A DNA stretch of 64,000 nt, from contig SCOI01000007.1 in the NCBI GenBank assembly GCA_005503085.1, positions 204,660 to 268,659 of the forward strand, read 5' to 3'. Both the position numbers and the translations under genes were made by a program. The stretch is from Burkholderiales bacterium C2 (GTDB taxonomy: Bacteria > Pseudomonadota > Gammaproteobacteria > Burkholderiales > Burkholderiaceae_C). The notes beneath the pieces were generated by a model, which worked only from the letters and a program-made list of their open reading frames with translations, had not been told where the DNA came from and did no database searches. This document shows, one piece after another, positions 37,123-44,922 of this stretch (position 1 is the first letter of the stretch; every line of letters begins with the position of its first letter).

Positions 37123-38511
37123 TTAAGAGATGGTGAAGAGATCTTGCGCCCGCTCCCGCACCTTGGCCGGCACGCTGCCTGCCAGCGCGATCGCGGCCGG
37201 GCGCTGCCGGTCCAGCAGGCTCGCAAACACTGCGCCGACCTCGGCGGCCGTGACCGCCTGCAGCTGGTCCAACCAGTGCTGCGTGTCACGCAGCCGGCCC
37301 AGCGTGAACAGCTCCTGCGCGGCCGCTTCAAGGCGCCGCGAGGGCTGCTCCAGCCCGCGCAGCGAGCGCACGCTGAGTTGCTTGCGCGCGCGCGCCAGTC
37401 CGACCGGATCAAGGCCCTGGGTCTGCCGAAGCAGCAGGGCCTCCACCGCGTCCAGGAACTCCTCGGCCTGGGCCGGTGCGGTCGAACCCTCGATCACGAA
37501 CTGACCGGCCAGCGGCCCGATATCGGCCGCGCAGGCCGTGTGATAGGCCAGGCCGCGGCGTTCGCGGATCTCGTCGAGCAGCGGCGAGCTCATGCCTTCG
37601 CCCAGCAGCGCGGCGGCCAGCACATAGGCCAGATGGGCGTCCTCGGTCAGCGCCGGCGCGGCAAAGCCCAGCACCGCCTGGCATTGCCCGCTGCCGGCCA
37701 GGCGGCGCGTCTTCAGCCCACCCAGCCAGACGGGGGCCTCCACCCGATTCGGAGCGCCGGTGGGCATCGCGCCGAAAGCCTGCTCGGTGGCGCGCGCCAG
37801 GGCCTCGAAGTCCACCGGCCCGGCGGCGGCCACGACGACATTGCTGGCCGTGTACTGGCGCTTTGCATAGTCCAGCAGATCGCTGCGGGCGAAGCGGCGG
37901 ATATTGGCCCGCGTGCCGATGATGGGCCGGCCGGCCGGGTGCGTGGGGCCGTAGCAGGCGCGATCAAACAGCTGGAAGGCCACGCTGGCCGGGTCCTCGT
38001 CGAACTCGCTGAACTCCTGTTCGATGACGCGGCGCTCGCGCTCCAGCTCGTCCTCGGGGAAACTGCTGTTCAGCACGATGTCGGCCAGCAGCGCGACAAA
38101 GGCCGGCAGGTCTTCCGGCAGCCCCTCGATATGGAAAGCCGTGTGATCCTTGTCGGTGTGGGCGTTGACCTCGGCGCCCAGGCGTTCGGCGTCCAGATTG
38201 ATGCGTTGGCAGTCGCGCGTGGCCGTGCCCTTGAAGGCCATGTGCTCGACCACATGGCTGATGCCGCCCTGCCGCGCGCTCTCGTGCAGGCTGCCGGTGC
38301 GGATGAAGATGCTCAGCGAGACCGTCGCGCGCCACGGCATGTCGATGGCGACGACGCGCAGGCCGTTGGCGAGGGTGGCGAGGCGGGGAGTGGTGCGGGT
38401 GTCCAAGAGGCGTGGTGCTGAGAGGCTGGCGTGGGTCGCTAGTGTCGCGCAAGCCTGTTGGCCTTGCACTGGGCTGGGCCGACACAAGGCGCTGCTTACA
38501 ATTTCGCCCAT
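37123..38511 (-). CDS. M16 family zinc peptidase (insulinase/processing-peptidase type)
   Basis: A peptidase of up to 462 residues. The inverted zinc motif is in HVVEHMAFKGT (HxxEH), with the distal Glu in ELERERRVIEQEFSEFDED about 75 residues later, so the active site is intact. The C-terminal domain has GPLAGQFVIEGSTAPAQAEEF and ends LFTIS. No signal peptide is evident. The start is unsure: the ATG at 38511 overlaps the divergent GGDEF gene's ATG in one CATG, and the first 40 residues are unlike the family. A TTG near 38404, just before DTRTTPRLATL, fits the usual family start better. Confidence 0.82.
   Translation of the reverse strand: MGEIVSSALCRPSPVQGQQACATLATHASLSAPRLLDTRTTPRLATLANGLRVVAIDMPWRATVSLSIFIRTGSLHESARQGGISHVVEHMAFKGTATRDCQRINLDAERLGAEVNAHTDKDHTAFHIEGLPEDLPAFVALLADIVLNSSFPEDELERERRVIEQEFSEFDEDPASVAFQLFDRACYGPTHPAGRPIIGTRANIRRFARSDLLDYAKRQYTASNVVVAAAGPVDFEALARATEQAFGAMPTGAPNRVEAPVWLGGLKTRRLAGSGQCQAVLGFAAPALTEDAHLAYVLAAALLGEGMSSPLLDEIRERRGLAYHTACAADIGPLAGQFVIEGSTAPAQAEEFLDAVEALLLRQTQGLDPVGLARARKQLSVRSLRGLEQPSRRLEAAAQELFTLGRLRDTQHWLDQLQAVTAAEVGAVFASLLDRQRPAAIALAGSVPAKVRERAQDLFTIS
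38497..38502 (+). promoter_or_regulatory. -10-like element immediately upstream of the GGDEF sensor start
   Basis: TACAAT lies 7 bp before the ATG at 38510. If used, transcription would start within one or two bases of the start codon, giving a leaderless mRNA. No good -35 lies at 16-18 bp spacing, so confidence is limited. Confidence 0.35.
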
Positions 38512-41500
38512 GCCATCCCCTTTCCGCAGCCTGTGCTGCCTGCTGCTGCTCTTGCTGACCGTTGTGGCGGGCGTGCAGGCGGGGCCTGGCGGCGAGGCGC
38601 TGGACGTGCAGTTCCGGGCCGTGGCCGTGCCGCAGAACACCGTGCCCGCGCTGGCGCAGGATCGCGACGGCTTCATCTGGGTGGCGACCAGCAAGGGCCT
38701 GACGCGCTACGACGGCTACCGGCTGCGGCCCATCGAGCGGGATGGCCCGACCAGCGCGCGGCGCAATCTCGGCTGGGTGCGCGCGCTGGGCGCCGGCCGC
38801 GACGGCCGCATGTGGATAGGCACCGAATTCATGGGCCTGATGGTCTTCGATCCCGCGCAAGACCGGGTCGAGGCCTTGGGCAGCGTGCGCGGAGAGGCCG
38901 GACCGCATGCACCGATCCGGGCGCTGGCCGAGGACGGTCAGGGCGCCGTCTGGGTCGGCACGCTGGGCCAGGGCCTGCTGCGCTACACGCCGGCTACGCG
39001 GCGCTTCGAGACCCAGGACCTGCGCTGGCAGGGCGAGCCCGAGGCCCGCGTGCTGGCCCTGCGCGTGGGCCGCGACAGCACGGTCTGGGCCGGCCACTGG
39101 CGCGGCCTGTCGCGGCTGCGCGACGGCGTCTGGGAGTCGCTGCCGCTGCCGGGCGGCGCGAGCGCGCCGGTGCTGGCGCTGGCCGAGGACAGTGACGGTC
39201 GCTTGTGGCTGGGCACCCAGGACGGCCGCCTGGGCGTGGTCGAGCAGGGGCGCGTGCGCTGGGTCCAGCAGCTGCGCACGCCGGTGCAGGCCCTGGCCGA
39301 GGACAGCACCGGCCGGCTCTGGGTGGGCAGCAAGGTGGGCCTGCTGTGGCTGAACCGGGATAGCGGCGCGATCGAAGCCCGGCTGCGCCATGACCCGCGC
39401 CGCTTGAGTGGCCTGGCCGGCAATGACATCAGCGGCCTGCTGCGCGATGCCAGCGGCGCGATGTGGGTCAGCGGCTATGGCCTGGGCCTGCAGCGCCATC
39501 AGCACCACCCGGCGCTGGCCGTGCGCGGCCCGGATCCTGCGACGGACGGCAGGCCGCCGGCCGTGCTGGCCGAGGCCGATGTGCGCGCGCTGCTGAGTTT
39601 GAGGAGCGGCGAGCTGCTGGCGCCCACGCAGAGCGGCCACGTCGTGCGCCTCGATGGCCGGCCCGGCCGGGGCCTGGCGAGCCTGGGCGTCTGGCCGCGC
39701 GAGCGCGCCAGCGTAGTCGAGTCGCTGGCCGAGGCGCCGGACGGCAGCCTGTGGATGGCGGCGGCCGGCCGGCTGGAGCATCGCTCCGCCCAGGGCCGGC
39801 TCTTGCGCGACTGGCCGCTGGACGGCGGGCGGGCGCAGCGCCTGCTGCTGCGCGCCAATGGCGAGGTCTGGCTGGGCATGCAGGAAGGCCTGTACCGGCT
39901 CCCTGGTGCCTCGGCGCCGGCCTTGCAGCGGGTGGCGCTGGCCGGCGGCGCGCCGCTGCATGGCGGTATCCATGCGCTGATCGAAGAAAGGGGAGGGGCC
40001 GCCGGGTCCGGTCGGCTCTGGGTCGGCGGCCAGCAAGGTCTGTTCCGGGAGCAGGGCGGCGGGCTGGCGGCCGTGCCGCAGGCGCCGGGCGAGACCCTGG
40101 CCAGCCCGGTCGTGATGGGCCTGCTGCCGGCGCGCGACGGCACGCTGTGGGTGGACACGCCGGTCGCCGGCCTGCACCGGCTGCGCGGCTGGGATCAGCA
40201 GGGCCGGGCCCGCTTCGACCGCATCGGCGAGCGCCATGGCAGCGAGGGCGTGTTCGGCGGCAATCTGCATGAGGACGCGCGCGGCCGCATCTGGAGCCAG
40301 CTGCAGGTCTACGACCCCAAGGCCGACCGGATCGACAGCTTCGGGGCCGCCGAGGGCGCGGCCTTCGGCAGCTTCTGGTTCTTCGCCAGCGCCGAGCTGC
40401 CCGGCGGGGCCTTGCTGTTCGGCGGCAGCCGGGGTCTGCTGCGTGTTGTGCCCGAGGCTTTCGAGCCGGATCCGGGCGTGCTGCCGCTGGTGATCAGCGC
40501 GCTGCGCGTCAACGGCCAGCCCCATGCGCCCGAGCGCCTGGATGGGCAGGGCCTGCGCCTGCCGGCCGGCACGCGCAGCTTCAGCGTCGAGTTTGCCGGG
40601 CTGGACTATGCCGACCCCGGCCGGCTGCGCTACCAGTACCGTCTGCAGGGCCTGGACAGCGACTGGACCAGCGTCGACCCCGGCGCGCGCAGCCCCAGCT
40701 TCGGCCCGCTGTGGCCCGGCCGCTATGTGCTGCAGATGCGCGTGACGGCGCACCCGACGCTGTGGGGCCCGGCCCGGCTGGAGCTGCCCATCGAGCTGCT
40801 GCCCGCCTGGTGGCAGACACTGTGGGCGCAGCTGGCGGCGGTGGCCCTGCTGCTGCTGGCGATCTGGGCCTATGTGCGCTGGCGCACCCGTTTGCTGCGC
40901 CGGCGCGAGGCCGTGCTGCAGGCGCTGGTGGACGAGCGCACCGCCGAGCTGCGCGAGGCCAGCCTGACCGACGCGCTGACCGGCCTGCGCAACCGCCGCT
41001 ATCTGGAGCTGCGCCTGCAGGACGATTTGCGCCTGTGCCTGCGCCGCTTCGAGGCCAGCGAGCCGGGCCTGCCCGGCCCCGACAGCGATCTGGTGCTGAT
41101 GCTGCTGGACCTGGACCATTTCAAGCGCGTCAACGATGCCCATGGTCACGCCGCCGGCGATGCCGTGCTGGTGACACTGGCCGAGCGCCTGCGCCAGGTG
41201 TTTCGCGACACCGACTCGCTGGTGCGCTGGGGTGGCGAGGAGCTGCTGGTGCTGGTGCGCGAGACCAGCCGCGCCGACGCCGCCGAGCTGGCCGCGCGCG
41301 TCTGCGCTGCGGTGCGCGATCAGCCCTTCGGCATCGGCCTCGGCCAGGCGGTCGCCGTCAGCGTCTCGATCGGCTTCGCCGCCTTCCCGCTCGACCCGCG
41401 CCGACCCCGCGCCTGGGACTGGCCCGCCACCCTGGCCCTGGCCGACTCGGCGCTGTACGCGGCCAAGGCCCGGGGGCGGGACGGCTACTTCGGGATCATC

Positions 41501-41593
41501 GAGGCGATGGACCTGGCGCCCGCCGAGGTGCCGCGCGATCTGAGCGGCTGGGCGGGGGATGGGCGGGTGGTGGTGCGGGCGAGTGGGGCATAG
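38510..41593 (+). CDS. Two-component-propeller sensor diguanylate cyclase
   Basis: A 1027-residue c-di-GMP synthase. It has a signal peptide (LCCLLLLLLTVVAGVQA), then two tandem seven-blade propellers of regulator-propeller repeats (repeated WVATSKGLTRYDGYR, WIGTEFMGL, WVGTLGQGLLRY, WLGTQDGRLG and similar to about residue 650). A Y_Y_Y immunoglobulin-like domain follows (SFSVEFAGLDYADPGRLRYQYRL), then one membrane helix near residue 785, a short coil and GGDEF. The active site is GGEEL, and an RxxD (RDTD) five residues before it forms a probable inhibitory I-site. It is thus a periplasmic-ligand-controlled cyclase. No adjacent kinase or receptor partner is seen. Confidence 0.9.
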   Translation: MPSPFRSLCCLLLLLLTVVAGVQAGPGGEALDVQFRAVAVPQNTVPALAQDRDGFIWVATSKGLTRYDGYRLRPIERDGPTSARRNLGWVRALGAGRDGRMWIGTEFMGLMVFDPAQDRVEALGSVRGEAGPHAPIRALAEDGQGAVWVGTLGQGLLRYTPATRRFETQDLRWQGEPEARVLALRVGRDSTVWAGHWRGLSRLRDGVWESLPLPGGASAPVLALAEDSDGRLWLGTQDGRLGVVEQGRVRWVQQLRTPVQALAEDSTGRLWVGSKVGLLWLNRDSGAIEARLRHDPRRLSGLAGNDISGLLRDASGAMWVSGYGLGLQRHQHHPALAVRGPDPATDGRPPAVLAEADVRALLSLRSGELLAPTQSGHVVRLDGRPGRGLASLGVWPRERASVVESLAEAPDGSLWMAAAGRLEHRSAQGRLLRDWPLDGGRAQRLLLRANGEVWLGMQEGLYRLPGASAPALQRVALAGGAPLHGGIHALIEERGGAAGSGRLWVGGQQGLFREQGGGLAAVPQAPGETLASPVVMGLLPARDGTLWVDTPVAGLHRLRGWDQQGRARFDRIGERHGSEGVFGGNLHEDARGRIWSQLQVYDPKADRIDSFGAAEGAAFGSFWFFASAELPGGALLFGGSRGLLRVVPEAFEPDPGVLPLVISALRVNGQPHAPERLDGQGLRLPAGTRSFSVEFAGLDYADPGRLRYQYRLQGLDSDWTSVDPGARSPSFGPLWPGRYVLQMRVTAHPTLWGPARLELPIELLPAWWQTLWAQLAAVALLLLAIWAYVRWRTRLLRRREAVLQALVDERTAELREASLTDALTGLRNRRYLELRLQDDLRLCLRRFEASEPGLPGPDSDLVLMLLDLDHFKRVNDAHGHAAGDAVLVTLAERLRQVFRDTDSLVRWGGEELLVLVRETSRADAAELAARVCAAVRDQPFGIGLGQAVAVSVSIGFAAFPLDPRRPRAWDWPATLALADSALYAAKARGRDGYFGIIEAMDLAPAEVPRDLSGWAGDGRVVVRASGA

Positions 41594-41646
41594 CGCGGGA
41601 CCAGCGCGCTGCCCAATGGCACCGTGCCGCCGAGCTGCCGCTCCAG

Positions 41647-42234
41647 TCAGCGCGTTCGGCGCGGTTCGCTCTTGCCTCTCAGTTGAGCGCCCGCGCTGGC
41701 GCTGCCGCGCGTTGCAGGCTTGTCGAGCGCGGGTTTCGCGGGCTTGAGCAGACCGCTCGCCGGATTGACCGCCACCGTTTGGTACTCGGCCGCGTAGTGC
41801 TTGCGCATTCTGACGATCTCTTTCGCGTACTGGCGCGCCAGCTGCTGCTTCTTCGTCTCCGACAGCAGACGCCCGGCGAGCTGGAAGAATTTCGACTCCT
41901 CCTCCTTCAGATGGTGGCGCACCTTGAAGCTCAGCTGCTTGGCGGTCGCGATCCAGACCTCCTGCTTCTTGTTCCGCACGGACAAGTCGTCCAGCAACTC
42001 GTCAACCTCGTGATGCTCATGCAGCGCGTGGCGCGACGCGTCGAGACCGCCGTCCTCCATCAACAGATGCACGTACAGATGTCGTTCCTCGGCCGCTGCA
42101 TGCGCCATCAGCTCGACTTTGAGCTGCAGGAAGAGCAGCTCACGAGCGGCCATGTCCCCGCGTGACGCCGTCAGCTTGCGGCACAGATCGCGTTGCAGGT
42201 CGTGACTTTCACGGATGGCGTCGAAAATCATCAT
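41647..42234 (-). CDS. Hemerythrin HHE domain protein
   Basis: A 195-residue cytosolic four-helix protein. The iron-binding His/Glu pattern is visible in IRESHDLQRDL, ELMAHAAAEERHLYVHLL, LHEHHEVDELL and VRHHLKEEESKFF. Such proteins bind a di-iron centre and are linked to oxygen or nitrosative stress responses. The C-terminal 40 residues are Lys/Ala/Pro-rich. The ATG at 42234 is preferred over one seven codons upstream because GGAG lies 8 nt before it. It is the last core gene before the cassette cluster. Confidence 0.82.
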   Translation of the reverse strand: MMIFDAIRESHDLQRDLCRKLTASRGDMAARELLFLQLKVELMAHAAAEERHLYVHLLMEDGGLDASRHALHEHHEVDELLDDLSVRNKKQEVWIATAKQLSFKVRHHLKEEESKFFQLAGRLLSETKKQQLARQYAKEIVRMRKHYAAEYQTVAVNPASGLLKPAKPALDKPATRGSASAGAQLRGKSEPRRTR

Positions 42235-42573
42235 GCTGAGTTCTCCGGCTTGCATGGTTCAAAGAGATGGGCTCTCACTGTCGCGCTGTGACGCAACGCG
42301 CCACGCCAGAAAAGTGCCTGATTCGATGTAGGACGAGGGAGCGAACGCGGCTGCTCCGCAGTTGCCAGCAAGGGGCGACCGCCTGAGGCTATTGAGCTCG
42401 ATCTGGCGGGTGGCATCGATTGGGCCGCCCCTGCAACTGCAGGCGGCCAGGAGCAGGCAGTGGCGACACCCGTTGCCTGGCTTCTGACTGGCTTTGCCAG
42501 CAGTGACGACCTGCCGCACATCACGCGAGCGTCGTACCAGCGTCAGGTCCAGCACTGATCAGCTCAGGCCATA
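42235..42573. other. Intergenic stretch before the cassette cluster
   Basis: About 340 bp without a convincing gene. A forward frame is open from 42322 to a TGA at 42556-42558 (78 codons, ending in TRASYQRQVQH) but has no start codon, so it may be the 3' remnant of a disrupted gene. A reverse frame (42259-42555) shows no similarity to integron integrases. No -35/-10 pair stands out. Confidence 0.45.
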
Positions 42574-42630
42574 TCGCATGTTCAAATGTTGGGCAGAAAG
42601 AGTTAACGATCCGCGTACAACACGTTGAAC
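42574..42630 (+). repeat. Integron-type att-like site, copy B of the duplicated block, left edge of cassette cluster
   Basis: This block aligns without gaps to 11496-11552. It ends in GTTGAAC (42624-42630), a perfect GTTRRRY core, and starts near GTTCAAA, whose first six bases pair with that core. Inner arms TGTTG and CAACA are also complementary, so an outer R''/R' and inner L''/L' arrangement is present. The first cassette start codon lies 3 bp beyond. The conserved centre includes GTTAAC. It may be an attI-type or attC-type site. Confidence 0.6.
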
Positions 42631-42633
42631 ATC

Positions 42634-43392
42634 ATGAATCCGTCAACGCAGCCGTTGCCGCCGCCGGAGGAAGACGACTGGCGCCTGCATGCGGTTGCGC
42701 GCCTTGCCGAGGACTGGACGTCGCCATGGACGGGGCAAGTGGCACCAAAGGGGAGCAGATTGACTGTCTCAGCAGTCCTGCGACTCACTAAGAAGAAAAC
42801 CATAACAATCCCGCTGCCGAACGCGACGGCTCTGTTCCTCAGTTCTGCGGCCAAGTCTTTCTCAGCCGCAAAAGCACTCCGCGACGCGTCTGGCTTCGAC
42901 AAGTCGCTCCACAGCGAGGTGTCATTTGGTGCCGATGCAATTGTGTTCGATTACCTGGAACACATGCTCTCCGCAACCGTACTCGCATTCACTGCCGTGG
43001 AAGCATTCGTGAACGAGGTTATCCCAGAAGGATATGTTTACGCTCGCCAGCGTCGTAGTCAAGCGATCGTTGAGGCAACGGCGAAGGAAGACATCGAACG
43101 CTTTGTTCCTCTTGACGAGAAACTCGCATCCGTACTTCCAGAGGTATTCAAATGCGCAAGTCCAAAGGGATCCCGCTGCTGGCAGGAGTACCAACAACTG
43201 AAGGACATTCGCGACCGGATCGTGCACATGAAGTCGAATGACAGAAAGTCGTCGGGGCCGGATGTTGATACGGTTTGGAAGGCAATAGTCTTGGCGCCTG
43301 CGCCACATCGGCTCGCCAAGTCAGTCATTGACTACTTCGTCAAAGCCATGCCATCCAAGCCAGGCTGGCACGAGAATTTTCCGCGTGAATGA
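42634..43392 (+). CDS. Cassette protein with HEPN-like features
   Basis: A 252-residue cytosolic protein unlike its chromosomal neighbours in base composition. The helix ATVLAFTAVEAFVNEVIP and the later QLKDIRDRIVHMKS contain the arrangement typical of HEPN domains, with an R-x4-H motif (RDRIVH) that forms the RNase active site in catalytic HEPN proteins. The N-terminal 60 residues form a separate beta-rich part. Function is not established; abortive-infection or toxin roles are known for other HEPN proteins. The ATG at 42634 is preferred to a TTG 9 nt upstream that lies in the att core. An attC begins 2 bp after the stop. Confidence 0.7.
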   Translation: MNPSTQPLPPPEEDDWRLHAVARLAEDWTSPWTGQVAPKGSRLTVSAVLRLTKKKTITIPLPNATALFLSSAAKSFSAAKALRDASGFDKSLHSEVSFGADAIVFDYLEHMLSATVLAFTAVEAFVNEVIPEGYVYARQRRSQAIVEATAKEDIERFVPLDEKLASVLPEVFKCASPKGSRCWQEYQQLKDIRDRIVHMKSNDRKSSGPDVDTVWKAIVLAPAPHRLAKSVIDYFVKAMPSKPGWHENFPRE

Positions 43393-43393
43393 T

Positions 43394-43450
43394 GTTCAAC
43401 CCTTCGCTCCAGCGGACGGCTTCGCCGTCCGCTGAGCTTGCACGTTGGGT
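43394..43450 (+). repeat. attC site 1
   Basis: R'' GTTCAAC (43394-43400) fits RYYYAAC and R' GTTGGGT (43444-43450) fits GTTRRRY. Between them lies a perfect 10-bp stem, CAGCGGACGG/CCGTCCGCTG, with loop CTTCG. The 57-bp length and position just after a stop codon and just before the next gene are as in integron cassettes. Confidence 0.85.
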
Positions 43451-43468
43451 ATCAATGGGGAGGTATTC

Positions 43469-43951
43469 ATGAGCATCAAGCGCCCAAAGCGCATTTGGGC
43501 AATCTGCGCTTTCAACATTTTCACCGCAGGGGTCAGCTTGATCGCCCTCGCTTTTCTGTTGATCAGTCCGAAGGCTCCACCGGAATTGCGGCCTGATATT
43601 GCAGGGGCAGCAGTAGGTGGTTCGCTAGCAACGTTTCTCATCGTGTCGTCCGTTCTGCTCTTCTTCCGCGTTCGTCACAGTCGCTGGCTCACTTTCACTG
43701 CGGCCATCCTTTTCTACGGAACACTCGTGTTGCAGCAGGTAGCCCTCCTCGGGCAGATCGGAGACACGCTGACAGAACAGCAACGCCTGAAAGTCTTGGC
43801 TAGCAGTTCTCGGAGCATCATTCAGATAGTGTTGAACGTTTGGGCGCTGTGCAGCGCAAAGACGTCGCGCTACTTCGGCCTTGGTGGCATTGATGCCCAA
43901 CAAGTTGTTCCAGCTGACGGTCCTCGCCCTGCGGGCTCAGCCCATGGCTGA
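43469..43951 (+). CDS. Cassette-borne small membrane protein
   Basis: A 160-residue protein with three clear hydrophobic segments (about residues 12-33, 44-66, 73-96) and a weaker fourth near 120-133, preceded by a basic N-terminus MSIKRPKRIW. It is probably an inner-membrane protein of unknown role. GGGGAGG lies 5 nt before the ATG. The last 18 codons run into the following attC-like element, which is common for cassette genes. Confidence 0.7.
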   Translation: MSIKRPKRIWAICAFNIFTAGVSLIALAFLLISPKAPPELRPDIAGAAVGGSLATFLIVSSVLLFFRVRHSRWLTFTAAILFYGTLVLQQVALLGQIGDTLTEQQRLKVLASSSRSIIQIVLNVWALCSAKTSRYFGLGGIDAQQVVPADGPRPAGSAHG

Positions 43952-43966
43952 ACAACGGCGTACGGC
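43895..43966 (+). repeat. attC-like site 2 (degenerate R')
   Basis: R'' GCCCAAC (43895-43901) fits RYYYAAC. GTTGTTC-C-AGC pairs with GCTGAACAAC, leaving one unpaired C, the extrahelical base expected in an L''/L' pair. The R' position reads GTACGGC, which departs from GTTRRRY at two positions, so the site may no longer recombine. Confidence 0.55.
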
Positions 43967-43985
43967 AGCTCAAGGAGGAGCGTAG

Positions 43986-44291
43986 GTGGCATTCGATATG
44001 CATGCTGGTGACAGGCGAGAGAGCATCGGTCACCACGAAGAGTTTCTCTTCGCGTTGGCGCAAGAGAACGAGTCCCGCTATCCCGAGCTCTTGGCTGTTT
44101 GGCATGCGTTCTATAACGGGCCGCACATATCGTCCTCACACGCAGGCGCGCTCGTTCACGAACTCATTGATCTCCTTTCGTCAAATGGTGGTCTTGCGAA
44201 CAAACCCTTGGCAACCGCTATCGTGCGTCTTCTGCCGTTCTTCAGCGCGGCCCATCGCTCCCAGCAAGAAGTCAGGTGCAGCAGTGACTGA
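43986..44291 (+). CDS. Cassette-borne hypothetical protein
   Basis: A 101-residue soluble, mostly helical protein (MAFDMHAGDRRESIGHHEEF at the N-terminus, then SRYPELLAVWHAFYNGPHIS and an amphipathic helix VHELIDLLSSNG). No family is recognised. The GTG start has AAGGAGG 8 nt upstream. It is followed within 3 bp by an attC site. Confidence 0.6.
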   Translation: MAFDMHAGDRRESIGHHEEFLFALAQENESRYPELLAVWHAFYNGPHISSSHAGALVHELIDLLSSNGGLANKPLATAIVRLLPFFSAAHRSQQEVRCSSD

Positions 44292-44294
44292 GGC

Positions 44295-44351
44295 GTATAG
44301 CCCTTTGCTGCAGCGGACGGCTACGCCGCCCGCTGAACGCGGACGTTGGAT
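44295..44351 (+). repeat. attC site 3
   Basis: R' GTTGGAT (44345-44351) fits GTTRRRY. The stem CAGCGGACGGC/GCCGCCCGCTG has one mismatch and a 3-base loop, and is closely similar to attC site 1. The R'' position reads GTATAGC and has drifted. Length is 57 bp, identical to site 1. Confidence 0.75.
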
Positions 44352-44354
44352 TGC

Positions 44355-44852
44355 ATGATCCCGTCACCCTGCCGTCTTGAGTCACTGGAGGTCAGCGATC
44401 TGCCTTCCGTCGAGCGGCTGTTCTCCGAGTCAAAGGTCCGAGCCTTCTTGGGGGGATCTCTTGCCCCTTCCATGGCAAAGCAGCGGGCTGTCGAACTCGT
44501 TCTGCAGTCCGAGCGAGCATGGGCAGTTCGTTCAACCTCAGGCAACTCAAGCTTGCTCGGAGTCGTGCTTCTCGATCGACATCACGATCTTGAAGACATC
44601 GAGGTTTCCTATCTCTTCTTGCCTGAGCATTGGGGTCGTGGCTACGCCAGTGCAGCTGTAAAGCAGGTGCTGGCCCACGCCTTCGGCACAATCGGCCTTT
44701 GTCGCGTCGTAGCTGAAACCCAGTCGGCCAACGCTGCGTCAGTTCGGCTGCTGGAGCGCCTGGGGTTCCGTCTTGTCCGCAGAGTCGTTCGCTTTGGTGC
44801 AGAGCAGAGCATCTACCTTGCTCCTTCGTCTTCCATTCACGCTGCAAGCTAG
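44355..44852 (+). CDS. Cassette-borne GNAT acetyltransferase (RimJ/RimL-like)
   Basis: A 165-residue acetyltransferase. The acetyl-CoA-binding loop is LPEHWGRGYASAAVKQVL (near residue 92), followed by RVVAETQSANAASVRLLERLGFRLVRR, the C-terminal GNAT motif. GNAT genes are frequent integron cargo, some of them antibiotic-modifying, but this sequence does not show which substrate is used. The ATG follows the attC core by 3 bp, with no typical ribosome-binding site. Confidence 0.82.
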   Translation: MIPSPCRLESLEVSDLPSVERLFSESKVRAFLGGSLAPSMAKQRAVELVLQSERAWAVRSTSGNSSLLGVVLLDRHHDLEDIEVSYLFLPEHWGRGYASAAVKQVLAHAFGTIGLCRVVAETQSANAASVRLLERLGFRLVRRVVRFGAEQSIYLAPSSSIHAAS

Positions 44853-44906
44853 CCCCTCCGTCAATGGGGCGTCCCGCAAGCGGGCCGCCCCGTGCGAACG
44901 CTAGGC
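44847..44906 (+). repeat. attC site 4
   Basis: R' GCTAGGC (44900-44906) differs from GTTRRRY at one base; R'' AGCTAGC overlaps the preceding stop codon. Between them ATGGGGCGTCCCGC and GCGGGCCGCCCCGT form a long stem with two mismatches and a 2-base AA loop. The hairpin differs in sequence from sites 1 and 3. Confidence 0.7.
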
Positions 44907-44922
44907 CGTACAGAGAAAAGCA

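Noticed and set aside
37964..41149. Reverse open frame of 1061 codons opposite the propeller cyclase
   Set aside because: It is Gln/Ala/His-rich with no domain, fully antisense to a well-supported GGDEF protein.
42259..42555. Reverse frame considered as an integron integrase remnant next to the att-like block
   Set aside because: No tyrosine-recombinase residues (R..HxxR..Y) or IntI-specific segment could be found, and it is short with mixed low-complexity composition.
43394..43450. attC site 1 considered as an ordinary intrinsic terminator
   Set aside because: There is a strong hairpin but no T-run after it, and the flanking RYYYAAC and GTTRRRY heptamers plus similarity to the site at 44295-44351 fit attC much better.
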